This document shows positions 9,143-18,733 of a DNA stretch of 64,000 nucleotides, piece by piece. The notes under the pieces are model-generated. The model saw only the letters and a program-made list of their open reading frames with translations, was not told the DNA's origin and made no database searches. The stretch covers positions 1 to 64,000 of the forward strand of contig JAXMBX010000027.1 in NCBI GenBank assembly GCA_046349635.1, written 5' to 3'. Position 1 is the stretch's first letter. Each line of letters begins with the position of its first letter. The position numbers and the translations under genes are program-made. The stretch is from JAXMBX01 sp046349635 (GTDB taxonomy: Bacteria; Planctomycetota; Planctomycetia; Planctomycetales; Planctomycetaceae).

Positions 9143-9583
9143 TTACGTTTCATCCGAGGCGGGAGGAACGGGAGGGTGATCATCCTCCTGTTGCGGTTCT
9201 GCTTCCTGGGGGTTTTTCAGGTACCAGAGTTCATCAGGGCGTTTCACCGGAGGGAGAGGAGTGCGGGCAATTCGCCGTGCCCATGAGCCTCCCAGCAGGA
9301 CGATCGTGAACAGAGCGACCAGCATCAGGATAATACCCAGGAGGAGGACATACACGGTGTTTATCGTGTCCTCCTTGCGTTTCTCCCGTGCGGCTTCTGT
9401 CATCCGAGGTTTCGTCGGCGATTCTGAAACGACCGCGGAACCCGCCGCCGGAGTTTTTGTCTCTTTCTTCTCTTCTGCGAAGAGTTCTCCTCGCGCGAAC
9501 AAGGATATGAAGACCAGGCAGAAAACGATTCCGGACCGATGCGAAGAGGACGAAGATGGACGGCGAACGGAACGCATCACCAC
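9143..9583 (-). CDS. small single-pass membrane protein, unknown function
   Basis: Protein of 146 residues with no recognised family. A hydrophobic signal-like segment (SGIVFCLVFISLFARGELFAEEKK) is followed by a charged region, a clear transmembrane helix (INTVYVLLLGIILMLVALFTIVLLGGSW) and a Pro/Glu-rich cytosolic-type tail. The gene overlaps the end of the upstream DnaJ-like gene by 7 bases and ends 18 bases before rnpA, so the four genes dnaJ-like, this one, rnpA and yidD probably form one operon. A role in membrane protein biogenesis is suggested only by that context. Confidence 0.6.
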   Translation of the reverse strand: MVMRSVRRPSSSSSHRSGIVFCLVFISLFARGELFAEEKKETKTPAAGSAVVSESPTKPRMTEAAREKRKEDTINTVYVLLLGIILMLVALFTIVLLGGSWARRIARTPLPPVKRPDELWYLKNPQEAEPQQEDDHPPVPPASDET

Positions 9584-10524
9584 AATCCTTTCCGGGGATC
9601 GTCCGTGAGTTCCGTTTGCAACTGCTCGAGCAGTTCTTTTGCCTGTGCAGAGAGCTTGGCCGGAGGAATGATTTTTACCACGACGAATTGGTCCCCACGG
9701 ACCTTCGTCTGGCGATCCGCGATTCCTTTCCCCTTCAATCGCAATTTCGTTCCGCTGGCGGTGCCGGGAGGGATTTTCAGGCTGACGTGTCCTTCCACCA
9801 GAGTTGGCACGTCAACGGTTGCTCCCAACGCGGCTTCCGTAATGGTGAGCGGTGTCTCCAGCAGCAGATTATTTCCCTCGCGGCGGAAGTAGGGATGCGG
9901 GGCAACTCTCAATTTGAGCATCAGGTCACCACGGGGGCCGTTCGCTTGCCCTTGTTCTCCCTGTCCGGAAAGCCGAATGGTGCTGCCGGTATCGACCCCG
10001 GCGGGAATCTTGACGCTCAGCCGTTCTCCACCGTGCACCTTGGGCAGCGTCACCTCATATTGCCCCCCTTCGGCGGCGATATGGAACGGGATCAAGACCT
10101 CCATTTCGAGGTCCTGCCCCTTCGTGGGACGCTGCGCACGGCGTCCTCCTCCCGCTGCACCGCGCGGCCCTCCCTGAAATCCTCCACCCCCAAACAGGTC
10201 CCCCAGATCAATCTGGCCGCCGAAGATATCGTTCAGGTCGAACGGCTGGCCCCCCTGGCCACCCGACCAGTTGTAAGTATGCGCACCACCCGGACCTCCG
10301 CCGGCGGCGCGTTGAAAATCGGGACCGAACTGGTCGTATTGCTTCCGCTTCTCTTCGTTCCCCAGGACGTCATACGCTTCCTGGATCTTCTTGAACTGTT
10401 CTTCGGCGGACTTGTCATCCGGTTTCATGTCCGGATGGTATTTCTTGGAGAGACGGCGATAGGCTTTGCGGATCTCGTCCGCAGATGCCGTTTTTTCAAC
10501 TTCCAGAACCTTGTAATAATCCAC
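9577..10524 (-). CDS. DnaJ/CbpA-type J-domain cochaperone
   Basis: Protein of 315 residues. The J domain covers residues 1-68 with the invariant HPD tripeptide in KKYHPDMKP and the QEAYDVLGNEEKRKQYDQFG ending. A Gly/Phe-rich linker follows (residues about 75-125), then the two C-terminal beta domains that bind substrate. The cysteine-rich zinc domain of true DnaJ is absent, so it is a class II (CbpA/DnaJ1-like) protein. It stimulates DnaK ATPase activity. It heads the group leading to rnpA and yidD and overlaps the next gene by 7 bases. Confidence 0.9.
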   Translation of the reverse strand: MDYYKVLEVEKTASADEIRKAYRRLSKKYHPDMKPDDKSAEEQFKKIQEAYDVLGNEEKRKQYDQFGPDFQRAAGGGPGGAHTYNWSGGQGGQPFDLNDIFGGQIDLGDLFGGGGFQGGPRGAAGGGRRAQRPTKGQDLEMEVLIPFHIAAEGGQYEVTLPKVHGGERLSVKIPAGVDTGSTIRLSGQGEQGQANGPRGDLMLKLRVAPHPYFRREGNNLLLETPLTITEAALGATVDVPTLVEGHVSLKIPPGTASGTKLRLKGKGIADRQTKVRGDQFVVVKIIPPAKLSAQAKELLEQLQTELTDDPRKGLW

Positions 10525-10667
10525 GGTCGCCTGCTGATTCCTCAGGAGTGAAGGGTGCCCGGTCTGCTGCTGTTCAATCAGCGTTCATTATAGCGCACTC
10601 TCGACCCGGTTGGCACCTCACGGGCGCAGCGGAAAAACACCGCGAAAATCGGGCTGATCCGGATCGG

Positions 10668-11957
10668 CTAGATCGAGCGGATCAGGACGGCTGCGCTTTG
10701 CCCCATCTGCGTCCGGTTCACGCTGAGAGCGGTGGAACTGCGGACTCTCTGGGCTTCGCCGTGAATGACATTCAGGCGGCAGAGCGGATCGGGGGTTTCA
10801 TAATTCAGCGTCATCGGGATCTGGCCGTGACGGAGAGCCAGCACGCTTCCAGCCAGTTCAACGGCCCCCGAACCCGCGTCGAAGTTCCCGAAGTAGCACT
10901 TCAGGCCGGTGACCGGGATATTTTCCGCGGCGGCACCCAACGCACGGTGGTAGGCACGCGATTCGAGCGTATCTTCAGCAATCGTTCCGTTTCCGTGGGC
11001 ATTAATGTGCCCCACTTCCCGCGGATCGATCTGGGCTTTCCGGAGGGCGGATTGAATGGCCCGCACAATCCCCGTGCTGCCGACCCGGCTCACGTCATCG
11101 CTTCCGTCGCAGCCGGCTCCAATTCCCAGGATTTCCGCGTAGATTTCCGCACCGCGATGCACCGCGTGTTCGTAACTTTCCACGATGAACGCAGCAGCCC
11201 CCTCGCCGACGATGGTCCCATCCCGATTCATGTCGAACGGACGGCAGGCGCGGCTGGGATCATCCTCACGACGGGACAAGCTGTTCAGCAGGTTCATCCG
11301 GGCGATGTCCACCGGATGGATGTTGGAACTGCAAGCCCCGACGATCATCGCATCGGCGGAACCCCGTTGAATGACACGCACCGCTTCATCGAGCGCCAGC
11401 AGGGCGGATGAATCACGGCAGGTGATGGTGTTGTTCGGACCGCGCGCATCGTGTTGAATCGCCACGTGGCAGGCGGGCATGTTCGGGAGATGTTTAAGCA
11501 GCCACAGCGGGCCGATTTCTCCCATGGTGTTGCCGTTGAAGCGATCAAACTCGAAGACGTGGGAATCGCCGGCACACTGGGCCGCCGCTTCCGCCAGGTC
11601 CGTCGGATCAATCGCAATGTTCCCCGCCCCGTATTCGACACCCAGGCGATCCGGGTCATAATCACCGGTCTTGAGCCCGGAGTCACCAAAGGCTAAGGAG
11701 GCTGCGGCGACTCCCAACTGAATGTCGCGCGACATCACCTTGAGCATCTTTTTCTGCTTCAGGTAACGCAGCGGATCGAAGTCCCGCACTTCGGCGGCGA
11801 ACTTCGAGGGAAGATCCATATTGGGGAATGATCGGAGGAAATCGACTCCCGATCGCCCCTGCAGCAGGTTGTCCCAGAAACGGTCTTTCCCCGTGCCCAC
11901 GGGGGAGACAACTCCCACGCCCGTGATGACGACACGCAGTGCAGTGTTTCCAGCCAT
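10668..11957 (-). CDS. beta-ketoacyl synthase-like protein lacking catalytic Cys and one His
   Basis: Protein of 429 residues from the ATG at 11957 (MAGNTALRVVITGVG); the frame is open to an ATG at 12002, but the extra 15 residues are basic and not family-like. The KAS fold is clear: RVVITGVGVVSPVG, DARGPNNTIT, FDMNRDGTIVGEGAA, HINAHGNGT (His321) and GLKCYFGNFDAGSGAVE. The residue aligned with the nucleophilic Cys of FabF is Asp182, and the second active-site His (GHxxGAAG) is Asn358; Lys353 and His321 remain. This pattern resembles chain-length factors or other non-condensing KS homologues. It may partner an active ketosynthase or an acyl carrier protein, neither of which is in the window. 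The restored indel errors seen elsewhere do not explain these changes. Confidence 0.85.
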   Translation of the reverse strand: MAGNTALRVVITGVGVVSPVGTGKDRFWDNLLQGRSGVDFLRSFPNMDLPSKFAAEVRDFDPLRYLKQKKMLKVMSRDIQLGVAAASLAFGDSGLKTGDYDPDRLGVEYGAGNIAIDPTDLAEAAAQCAGDSHVFEFDRFNGNTMGEIGPLWLLKHLPNMPACHVAIQHDARGPNNTITCRDSSALLALDEAVRVIQRGSADAMIVGACSSNIHPVDIARMNLLNSLSRREDDPSRACRPFDMNRDGTIVGEGAAAFIVESYEHAVHRGAEIYAEILGIGAGCDGSDDVSRVGSTGIVRAIQSALRKAQIDPREVGHINAHGNGTIAEDTLESRAYHRALGAAAENIPVTGLKCYFGNFDAGSGAVELAGSVLALRHGQIPMTLNYETPDPLCRLNVIHGEAQRVRSSTALSVNRTQMGQSAAVLIRSI

Positions 11958-12940
11958 CTTAGCTTGACCCTGTTTGCACTTCCCCCGTCTCATCCTGAGC
12001 ATGGGTTACGGCCGGTTTTCATGCCGCGCTGAAGGTCATTCAGAACGCCATGAGGCTCCATCCGGCAAAGTGCGACGTATGGAATGCAACTCTATTCAGA
12101 ACCCCGATCTGCGAATGAAAGCAGAACGAGGAATTCCAGCGAGAAGTACTCGTCTAGTTATCGGATCTGTTCCACATCGATCTGTGGAACAAACAACGGA
12201 AACCAACCCACGAAGTTCCGCGTCACTCCCAGATCCCAGCCTGGAGGAAAACACGGAACGGAACCGCTGACAGGACATTCAATTACGGCCGATTCCATCG
12301 ACCGGCAGATTCGGCACCCAGCCTGATCTGCACGAGAATCTTTTCAAACGCTTTGAGACCAACCCAAAGTTCCCAGCCTTGGAACGATCACTGACGTTTC
12401 CTGTGGCTCCGAATGTCCCACGGAGCCAGTGTTTAAAAAGACAACGTATTGGACCATGTTTCCCGAAAAGAATCAAGCCCGAAATCGCAGAACAAGACGT
12501 TAGTCCCTACCAGCATTGAAGTTACAGGTGATACCAGATCTCATTTTTGAATATACAGGGGCGTGATGACATTCTGACTCAAGAACGGCCCCAGAGAAGC
12601 GCAAAACGCGCCCGTGAGGGAGCATTCAAAGCAACTTCCGGTCGAAGAGGGGGACTTGTGACTTTGGGTAAACTCTTCGGAATCCGATGTCAGAATCGAA
12701 CCGGTGGACTCTGACAATCCCATGAAACTCTGCGTCCAGCTTTCCTCAATTACTCTGGACGGGATCGGGAGACGGAATCGATACGATTAGAGCATCATCT
12801 CGCGCCTGCCCACACGAGGATTGCGGTTGCCATAGCTCGGTCAAAGATCCTTGAACTTCAATGTTTAAGAAGATTTGGCAGAGTTTTCGGCTCATGGAAA
12901 ATGGGGCGTCTGTGGCTGACCGAGTATACGTCGCAAACAG
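11958..12940. other. long intergenic region between KS-like and RND genes
   Basis: Nearly 1 kb between divergent genes without a supportable gene. Short frames on either strand have no domain and no convincing start. Two hairpins stand out: a perfect 8-bp inverted repeat at 12169-12190 and GGCTCCG / CGGAGCC at 12405-12427 with a nine-base loop. The region presumably holds the two divergent promoters and may hide a small RNA, but no RNA family is recognised. Confidence 0.4.
12169..12190. promoter_or_regulatory. perfect 8-bp inverted repeat, possible operator
   Basis: GTTCCACA and TGTGGAAC flank a six-base spacer (tcgatc). It lies about 210 bases upstream of the KS-like gene start in the long divergent gap. 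It could be a regulator site or an RNA hairpin; no consensus is recognised. Confidence 0.3.
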
Positions 12941-15142
12941 ATGACTGTCTCTCTGCTCTCAAATCTTTATCGCAGATACAGTGTCCCTCTGCTCTGGGCC
13001 ATTGCGCTGTCGTTTCCCTATTTCGCTTATAAGGCGGAAACGATCCGCTGCAATAACGACATCGAGACGTGGCTCCCCCGCGAAGCCCCCGCACGAGCCG
13101 CATACGAGCAGTTCAAGAAAGATTTTGGCGTCGAGGAAGTGATCGTCATCGGGGTGGATTCCAACTCCGCCAACGACAAGCTGATCGAAGCCCTCGCCAG
13201 CCGCCTGGACCATCTTCCCGGATTGCGTAAATGCTGGACTCCTGCCCGGTTGCAGGGGGTCATGAAGCAGCTCGGGGTCTCGAAGGAGATGGCCGATACC
13301 CGGCTGACAGGCCTGACCGCAATGCCGGGGGGACAACTGACCAGCGTGTTGGCGGTCCTCTCTGAGCAGGGATTAAAAAACCGGGCCGCCACAGTCGATG
13401 CCGTCAAAAAAGAACTCCATTATTGCCAGATTCACGGCGATGCCGCGTGCCTGTCCGGTGCGCCGGTCATCGTGACGGAACTGGATCGCCTGGGAAGCCG
13501 GTCCGCCAATCGCAAGTTCTTCATTCTCACGCTGCTCGTCAGCCTGGGACTGCTGCATTACTCGATCGGCCACTGGGGGATGGCGTTTTCCATCCTGGGA
13601 CTCACCCTGTGGGGAATCAACGCCACCACCGCGATCATCTCGCTCTGCGGAGGCGAAACGAATTTCATTCTGGGTGCGCTCCCCGTCATGGTGATGATCT
13701 TCACACTGTCGGTGGCCATCCACTTCTTGAGCTACTACGAGACGGCGCGGGATGAACACGCCGCAGATCCGCTGGGTCTGGCCCTCAAACAATCCTGGAA
13801 ACCCTGCTTCTTATCCACGCTGACAACGCTGATCGGGCTTCTTTCGCTGAATATCAGCAATATTTTGCCGGTCACCCAATTCAGTTATGCCGCTGGTCTG
13901 GGCTCCGTGCTCGCCATGATCGTGGGGCAGGGTTTCACTCCGGCTTTGTTGGTCATTTGGCCGGATGTCGGCTTGCGGGCAGCGCGGCACGAAAAGACCT
14001 TCCACCGCGCCGCGGCTTATGTCGTCAAGCGGAGCAAAGCAGTCCTGATCCTCACCACTGTGATGCTGGCCGTGACGTTCATCGGGATCTGCAAGCTGCG
14101 GAGCGACATCAACCCCGTTGAATTCCTTCCGCAGGCGGGAAAAGTCCGTCGCGACCTCAGACGCATTCACCAGGAATTAACTTCGATTGATTCCGTCGAA
14201 CTGGTCGTGGACTTCAAGGACCAGAAGATTTCGTTCCTCGAAAAACTGCACAAGGTCCGCGAGATCGAAGCCAAGGTCCGCAAGCATCCGGAAGTCCGCC
14301 ACACCCTGTCGCTGGGAACCTTCTTCCCCGAAGAGATGCCCGACAACACGATCGCGTTGATCCGGATGCTGAAACAGGCCCAGGGAGCGCAAGGGGGAGA
14401 CAGCGAATTCCTGACTCAGGGGGACCGCCTGTGGCGAATCTCCGCACGGGTGGATGCCAAGAACAGCGATTCCAAGACCGTCGTGGTCAATGATCTGAAA
14501 CGCATGACCGCCGGTGATCCGGTGGCAGTCACAGGCATCATGCCGCTGCTCAGTTCCGCTCAACGGGAGATTTTCACCGGCTTCTGGGAAAGCTTCACGG
14601 GAGCCTTCTTCACGATTTCGATCATCATGATCATCTCGCTCAAGTCACTGCGAGCGGGTTTGATCGCGATGATTCCCAATATTGTTCCGATCTGGATCAT
14701 CTTCGGGATCGTCGGGTTCCTGGGGGTGAACGTGGACATCAGCATGATGATGACCGGCAGCATTGCTCTGGGCATCTCTGTCGACTGCACGTTTCACTTC
14801 ATGGTCTGGTACCGGCTCAATCGCCAACAGGGGAAGTCTCCTTCCGAATCGGCGGAGGCCGCTCTGCAACACACCGGCGAACCGATGCTCGACTCCACGA
14901 TTGTGGGGAGCATCGGGATGCTGGTCCTCGGATTGAGCAACTTCGCTCCGACTGCCCGGTTCGGCTATGTCATGGCCTCCCTGATGATCGCATCCTTGTA
15001 TGGGGAAGTCGTTTTGCTTCCCGCGTTGCTTTGCATCAGCCGCCGTAAAAAGCCGGTTTCGACGGAGAGCACGCACGACCAGAAGTTACCGGTTCCACTC
15101 ACTTTGCCAAGTCCAACGCAGATTTCCGGCAAAGTGGCTTGA
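12941..15142 (+). CDS. RND/MMPL family exporter
   Basis: Protein of 733 residues with the two-fold RND layout. Each half has an N-terminal helix, a large extracytoplasmic loop, and a bundle of five or six hydrophobic helices. The first half has helices around FFILTLLVSLGLLHYSIG and ILGALPVMVMIFTLSVAIHFLSYY; the second around AFFTISIIMIISLKSL and SIALGISVDCTFHFMVWY. The conserved ISVDCTFHFMV and AIHFLSYYE segments are typical of MMPL/HpnN-like proteins that move hydrophobic lipids. The ATG at 12941 begins the conserved N-terminal helix. It lies between the KS-like gene and a reductase with an SCP2-like domain, which suggests export of a lipid made by this neighbourhood. Confidence 0.88.
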   Translation: MTVSLLSNLYRRYSVPLLWAIALSFPYFAYKAETIRCNNDIETWLPREAPARAAYEQFKKDFGVEEVIVIGVDSNSANDKLIEALASRLDHLPGLRKCWTPARLQGVMKQLGVSKEMADTRLTGLTAMPGGQLTSVLAVLSEQGLKNRAATVDAVKKELHYCQIHGDAACLSGAPVIVTELDRLGSRSANRKFFILTLLVSLGLLHYSIGHWGMAFSILGLTLWGINATTAIISLCGGETNFILGALPVMVMIFTLSVAIHFLSYYETARDEHAADPLGLALKQSWKPCFLSTLTTLIGLLSLNISNILPVTQFSYAAGLGSVLAMIVGQGFTPALLVIWPDVGLRAARHEKTFHRAAAYVVKRSKAVLILTTVMLAVTFIGICKLRSDINPVEFLPQAGKVRRDLRRIHQELTSIDSVELVVDFKDQKISFLEKLHKVREIEAKVRKHPEVRHTLSLGTFFPEEMPDNTIALIRMLKQAQGAQGGDSEFLTQGDRLWRISARVDAKNSDSKTVVVNDLKRMTAGDPVAVTGIMPLLSSAQREIFTGFWESFTGAFFTISIIMIISLKSLRAGLIAMIPNIVPIWIIFGIVGFLGVNVDISMMMTGSIALGISVDCTFHFMVWYRLNRQQGKSPSESAEAALQHTGEPMLDSTIVGSIGMLVLGLSNFAPTARFGYVMASLMIASLYGEVVLLPALLCISRRKKPVSTESTHDQKLPVPLTLPSPTQISGKVA

Positions 15143-15175
15143 GAGTACGTCCACGGAGGGTGCCCGGAGGACGTG

Positions 15176-15204
15176 TTGAGAATCTCAACGCCGGGCGATA
15201 AAAT
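15176..15204 (+). promoter_or_regulatory. promoter overlapped by a 7-1-7 palindrome
   Basis: TTGAGA at 15176-15181 and TAAAAT at 15199-15204 are separated by 17 bases, a near-consensus sigma70 promoter 68 bases before the reductase start. The -35 box sits inside the perfect palindrome GTTGAGA-a-TCTCAAC (15175-15189), so a repressor bound there would block the promoter. Confidence 0.6.
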
Positions 15205-15271
15205 GTAGTGTTTGGGGAAATTAGCAATCGTGGTCATCAGCGAAACTCAGACTGCTGCGGAACGAAGGAAT

Positions 15272-16732
15272 ATGTCTTATCACTTGCTCACCGGTGCCAC
15301 CGGACTACTCGGCCGTTACCTGCTGAAGGATCTGCTGTTGGCAGGTGTTCCGGTGGCGGTGCTGGTCCGTCCCACCCGACGCGCCTCCGTACGGCAGCGC
15401 GTTGAAAGCCTGATGTGCTATTGGGATAACCTCCTGGGCAAACCCCTCCCCCGCCCCGTCGTCCTGGAAGGGGACATCAGCGAACCTGGGCTTGGCTTGG
15501 ACGCCAACGCACGCGATTGGGTCAAGGCCCACTGCTCCGCGATGATTCACAACGCGGCCAGCCTGACCTTCCACAGCACGGGTCCCGAAGCGGAACCGTG
15601 GCGTTCGAATGTCCATGGCACCCGGCATGTCCTCGACCTTTGCCGTGATACCGGCATCCGGAAGTTCCACCACGTTTCGACCGCGTACACCTGCGGCCTG
15701 CGCCACGGAACGGTCTACGAAACGGAACTCGACGTCGGCCAGGAACTCGGCAACGACTACGAACAAAGTAAGGTCATGGCCGAGAAGATGGTCCGGGAAG
15801 CGGACTTCATCGACCCGCCGACGGTCTACCGCCCCTCCATCATCATCGGGGACTCCAAGACCGGCTTCACGAATACGTTCCACGGGTTCTACGCCCCCCT
15901 GCAGATCGTGCATACCATCTGCAAACTGCAGGGAACCAATGAAACCGGCCTGCTGCAGGCGCTCGCCCGCCTCGCCCTGGACGGTTATGAATCCAAAAAC
16001 CTCGTCCCGGTGGATTGGGTCTCCGAAGCGAGCACCCACATCCTGACTCATCCGGAACTGCACGGCGAAACCTATCACCTGGTTCCGCAACACGCGGTCC
16101 CGGTTCGCCTCGTGCGCGACATTCTGGAAGAAGCGGCGAAGTTCTACGCCGTCCGTCTGGAAGGGGCGGGAACTAAGCTCGAAAACATGACCGACGGCGA
16201 ACAGGTGTTCTACGAACACATGACCGTCTACAACTCCTACTGGCGTGACGATCCCATTTTCGACACCACCAACATCCGCAGGGCGGCTCCGCATCTTCCC
16301 TGTCCGCACGTGGACTACAAGATGCTGATGTTCCTCGCCAACTGGGCGGTCAAGGATAACTTCGGCGGCGTCCGCGTGAAGCCGGTCGAACCGGACTTCG
16401 ACGCCTACACGCATCTGCAACCGTTGATGAAGCCGGCCTCCTCCTTCAAGCAGGCGGAACGGGTTCTCGGCCTGCAGGTGGATGGACATGGCGGTGGCCA
16501 GTGGCATGTCGTCCTGCAAAACGGCCGTCCCGTCAGCGTGGACATGGGGGTGGCTGCCAGTTGCTCCGCCGTGTACCAGCTCGACGTCGATACCTTCGCT
16601 TCGCTCGCCCGGGGGCAGGTCACCGCGGATCAGGCGTTCGCCAATGGACGCCTGGAAATCCGCGGCAATGGCCTCTCCAAGCCGGAACTGCTCGGTGTCC
16701 TGCAGCAGGTCGCCGCAGTCGCTGCGGAATAA
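15272..16732 (+). CDS. NAD(P)-dependent thioester-reductase-like protein with C-terminal SCP2-like domain
   Basis: Protein of 486 residues from the ATG at 15272, which has GAAGGA just upstream. Residues 1 to about 290 form an extended SDR (NAD_binding_4/male-sterility type): LLTGATGLLGRYLL gives the TGxxGxxG nucleotide loop and YEQSKVMAE supplies the YxxxK active site. The NAD_binding_4 family reduces acyl thioesters to aldehydes or alcohols. From about residue 395 the protein continues into a segment like SCP2 sterol/lipid carrier domains (GGGQWHVVLQNGRPVSVDMG, ASLARGQVTADQAFANGRLEIRG). A reductase joined to a lipid-binding domain fits handling of a hydrophobic acyl substrate. It follows the RND exporter by 129 bases but has its own promoter. 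Confidence 0.82.
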   Translation: MSYHLLTGATGLLGRYLLKDLLLAGVPVAVLVRPTRRASVRQRVESLMCYWDNLLGKPLPRPVVLEGDISEPGLGLDANARDWVKAHCSAMIHNAASLTFHSTGPEAEPWRSNVHGTRHVLDLCRDTGIRKFHHVSTAYTCGLRHGTVYETELDVGQELGNDYEQSKVMAEKMVREADFIDPPTVYRPSIIIGDSKTGFTNTFHGFYAPLQIVHTICKLQGTNETGLLQALARLALDGYESKNLVPVDWVSEASTHILTHPELHGETYHLVPQHAVPVRLVRDILEEAAKFYAVRLEGAGTKLENMTDGEQVFYEHMTVYNSYWRDDPIFDTTNIRRAAPHLPCPHVDYKMLMFLANWAVKDNFGGVRVKPVEPDFDAYTHLQPLMKPASSFKQAERVLGLQVDGHGGGQWHVVLQNGRPVSVDMGVAASCSAVYQLDVDTFASLARGQVTADQAFANGRLEIRGNGLSKPELLGVLQQVAAVAAE

Positions 16733-16738
16733 CGGACG

Positions 16739-18733
16739 CTAAGGCACGGTATCCGCTTCTGGGTCCGCCTCTGGGGCCTGTTCGGTGACTTCCTTGGGGA
16801 GCGATCCGTCCCGCATTTCGTACAGAAAGCGGGATGGGATCGAGTCGCGAGGTTTGCCCCACTTTTTCCGGGTTTTCGCCATCGTGATTGTCAGGTAATC
16901 CCGCGCGCGGGTGATGCCGACATACATCAGCCTGCGCTCCTCGGAAATCGATGACTCACCCGCGTCCAGTGACCGCTGGTGCGGCAGAATCCCCTCTTCC
17001 AGTCCCACCAGGTAGACCCGGTTGAATTCCAGCCCTTTGGCGCTGTGCAGCGTCATCATCCGGATGCCCCGCTGGGCGAGTTGTTCTTCCTTGTCCGGCT
17101 CATCATCCCGCCCGGTCAGGCTCGCCTCTTCCAGGAACTCCGCCAGGTTCGGCTCCGGAGTGCGGGCCGCGTATTGCTCCAGCGACTCCGCCATCTGCTC
17201 GATGATCTCGATCCGCTGCATCTGCTGGCCCGCTTCCTTGTACTGCTTGCCGATCTCCTGCTCGTAATCGATCTCTTCGATCAACCGGCGGAATGTCGCC
17301 CCCATCTGCTTCGGGCGTTCGTGCATCTCGCGGCCGTATTTTCCCAGCATCTCGTGGAAGCGCTTCAATGCCCCCGCCGCCCCCTTGGGAATCTCCGGCT
17401 CCTGGTCCGCATGCGCGGCGATGTCCCAGAATTTGACTTTCTGCTTCACCGCCTTGTTGAGCAGCTTTTCGACGCTCGCTTCCCCGATCCCTCGCGTGGG
17501 GACGTTGATGATACGCAGCAGGGACATCTCATCGGCCGGTTGGGCCAGCACCTTCAGGTACGCCATCAAATCCCGGACTTCCCGCCGGTCGAAGAATGAC
17601 GACGTACCGACGAGAACATACGGAAGCTTGCGGCGGAGTTCCGTTTCGAAGATCCTGGGCTGCTCGTTCGTCCGGAAGAGGATCGCGACGTCGTTGGGGA
17701 AACCTTCATCTCGTTGACGAGATAGTCGATATCCCGGACCACCTGTTCCGCTTCCTTTTGCTCATCGGGAAAAGAAGCGAATCGGACACCATCTGTGGAC
17801 GTCTTATGGGCAATGAGTTCTTGTCGTACCGTCCCCGGTTGTGGCGGACGAGCGTGTCGGCCGACCAGGATCTGGTCGGTGCAGCGGTAATTTTCTTCGA
17901 GCCGAATCACCTTCGCCTTCGGGAATTTGTTCTGGAAACCGAGGATGTGCTTCACCTCGGCCCCGCGCCAGCCGTAGATGGACTGGTCATCATCTCCTAC
18001 CACGCACAGGTTGTGGTGCGGCCGGACCAGCGCATCGATCAGATCGAACTGCAGCCCATTCGTGTCCTGGTATTCGTCAATCTGCACGTGATCAAACCGG
18101 GCTTGCTGCCGCTGGAGAACGTCGGGGAATTCCTTGAAGAGCTGGTTGGTCAACAGCAGCAGATCGTCGAAATCGACCGCGCCGCAGGACTTGAGATTCG
18201 CCTGGTAACGGCGATACCCCGACGCGGCGAGAAACTCCAGATCGTTCGCGGCGATCTCCTTGGCGATTTCCGGAGAAACACCGGCCGATTTCCATTGGCT
18301 GATCTGATTGACCAGATCACCGGGGCGAAGCGTTTTTTCAGTGACACGGATATCCCGCAGTGAGGTTCGCGCAGCCGATTCCTGATCCCCCCGGTCGTAA
18401 ATCACAAACGTGCTGGGGTAGCCGAGTTGTGTGATCTCCTGCCGCAGGATCCGAACGCACAGAGAGTGAAACGTCGAGATCCAGGCTTCTTTCTCAGCCG
18501 CGATCCGCCCCAGAAGCTGGACGGTCCGCTCCAGCATTTCGTTCGCGGCCTTGTTCGTGAACGTCACGCTCAGGATCCGGTCGGGGGCGACGCCGGCGGA
18601 TCAGCTCGGCCATGCGATGAGTGATGACGCGGGTTTTCCCCGTCCCCGCCCCTGCCAGGATAAGCAACGGCCCGGAAAGGGTCAGCACCGCTTCCCGCTG
18701 CGCACGATTCATATGTCCCAGGCGATCCGTCAC
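16739..18733 (-). CDS. UvrD/PcrA-type DNA helicase, split by two indels
   Basis: The restored protein has about 664 residues. Superfamily 1A motifs are spread over three frames: Walker A AGAGTGKT near residue 30, TFTNKAANEM, the DEYQDTN Walker B, GDDDQSIYGWRGA, LEENYRC, MTLHSAKGLEF and YVGITRARDYL. The frame changes near 18593-18596 (one extra base or two missing in the CCGG context after AELIR) and near 17696-17699 (one missing base in a C run after KVS-P). The two shifts cancel, giving an intact total length. PcrA/UvrD unwinds DNA 3'-5' in repair and plasmid replication. Because all motifs survive, consensus errors are likelier than gene death. The gene is convergent with the reductase-SCP2 gene, with a 6-base gap. 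Confidence 0.85.

Noticed and set aside
12003..12278. Small frames on both strands upstream of the RND gene
   Set aside because: They overlap each other, have no start signals and no family resemblance.
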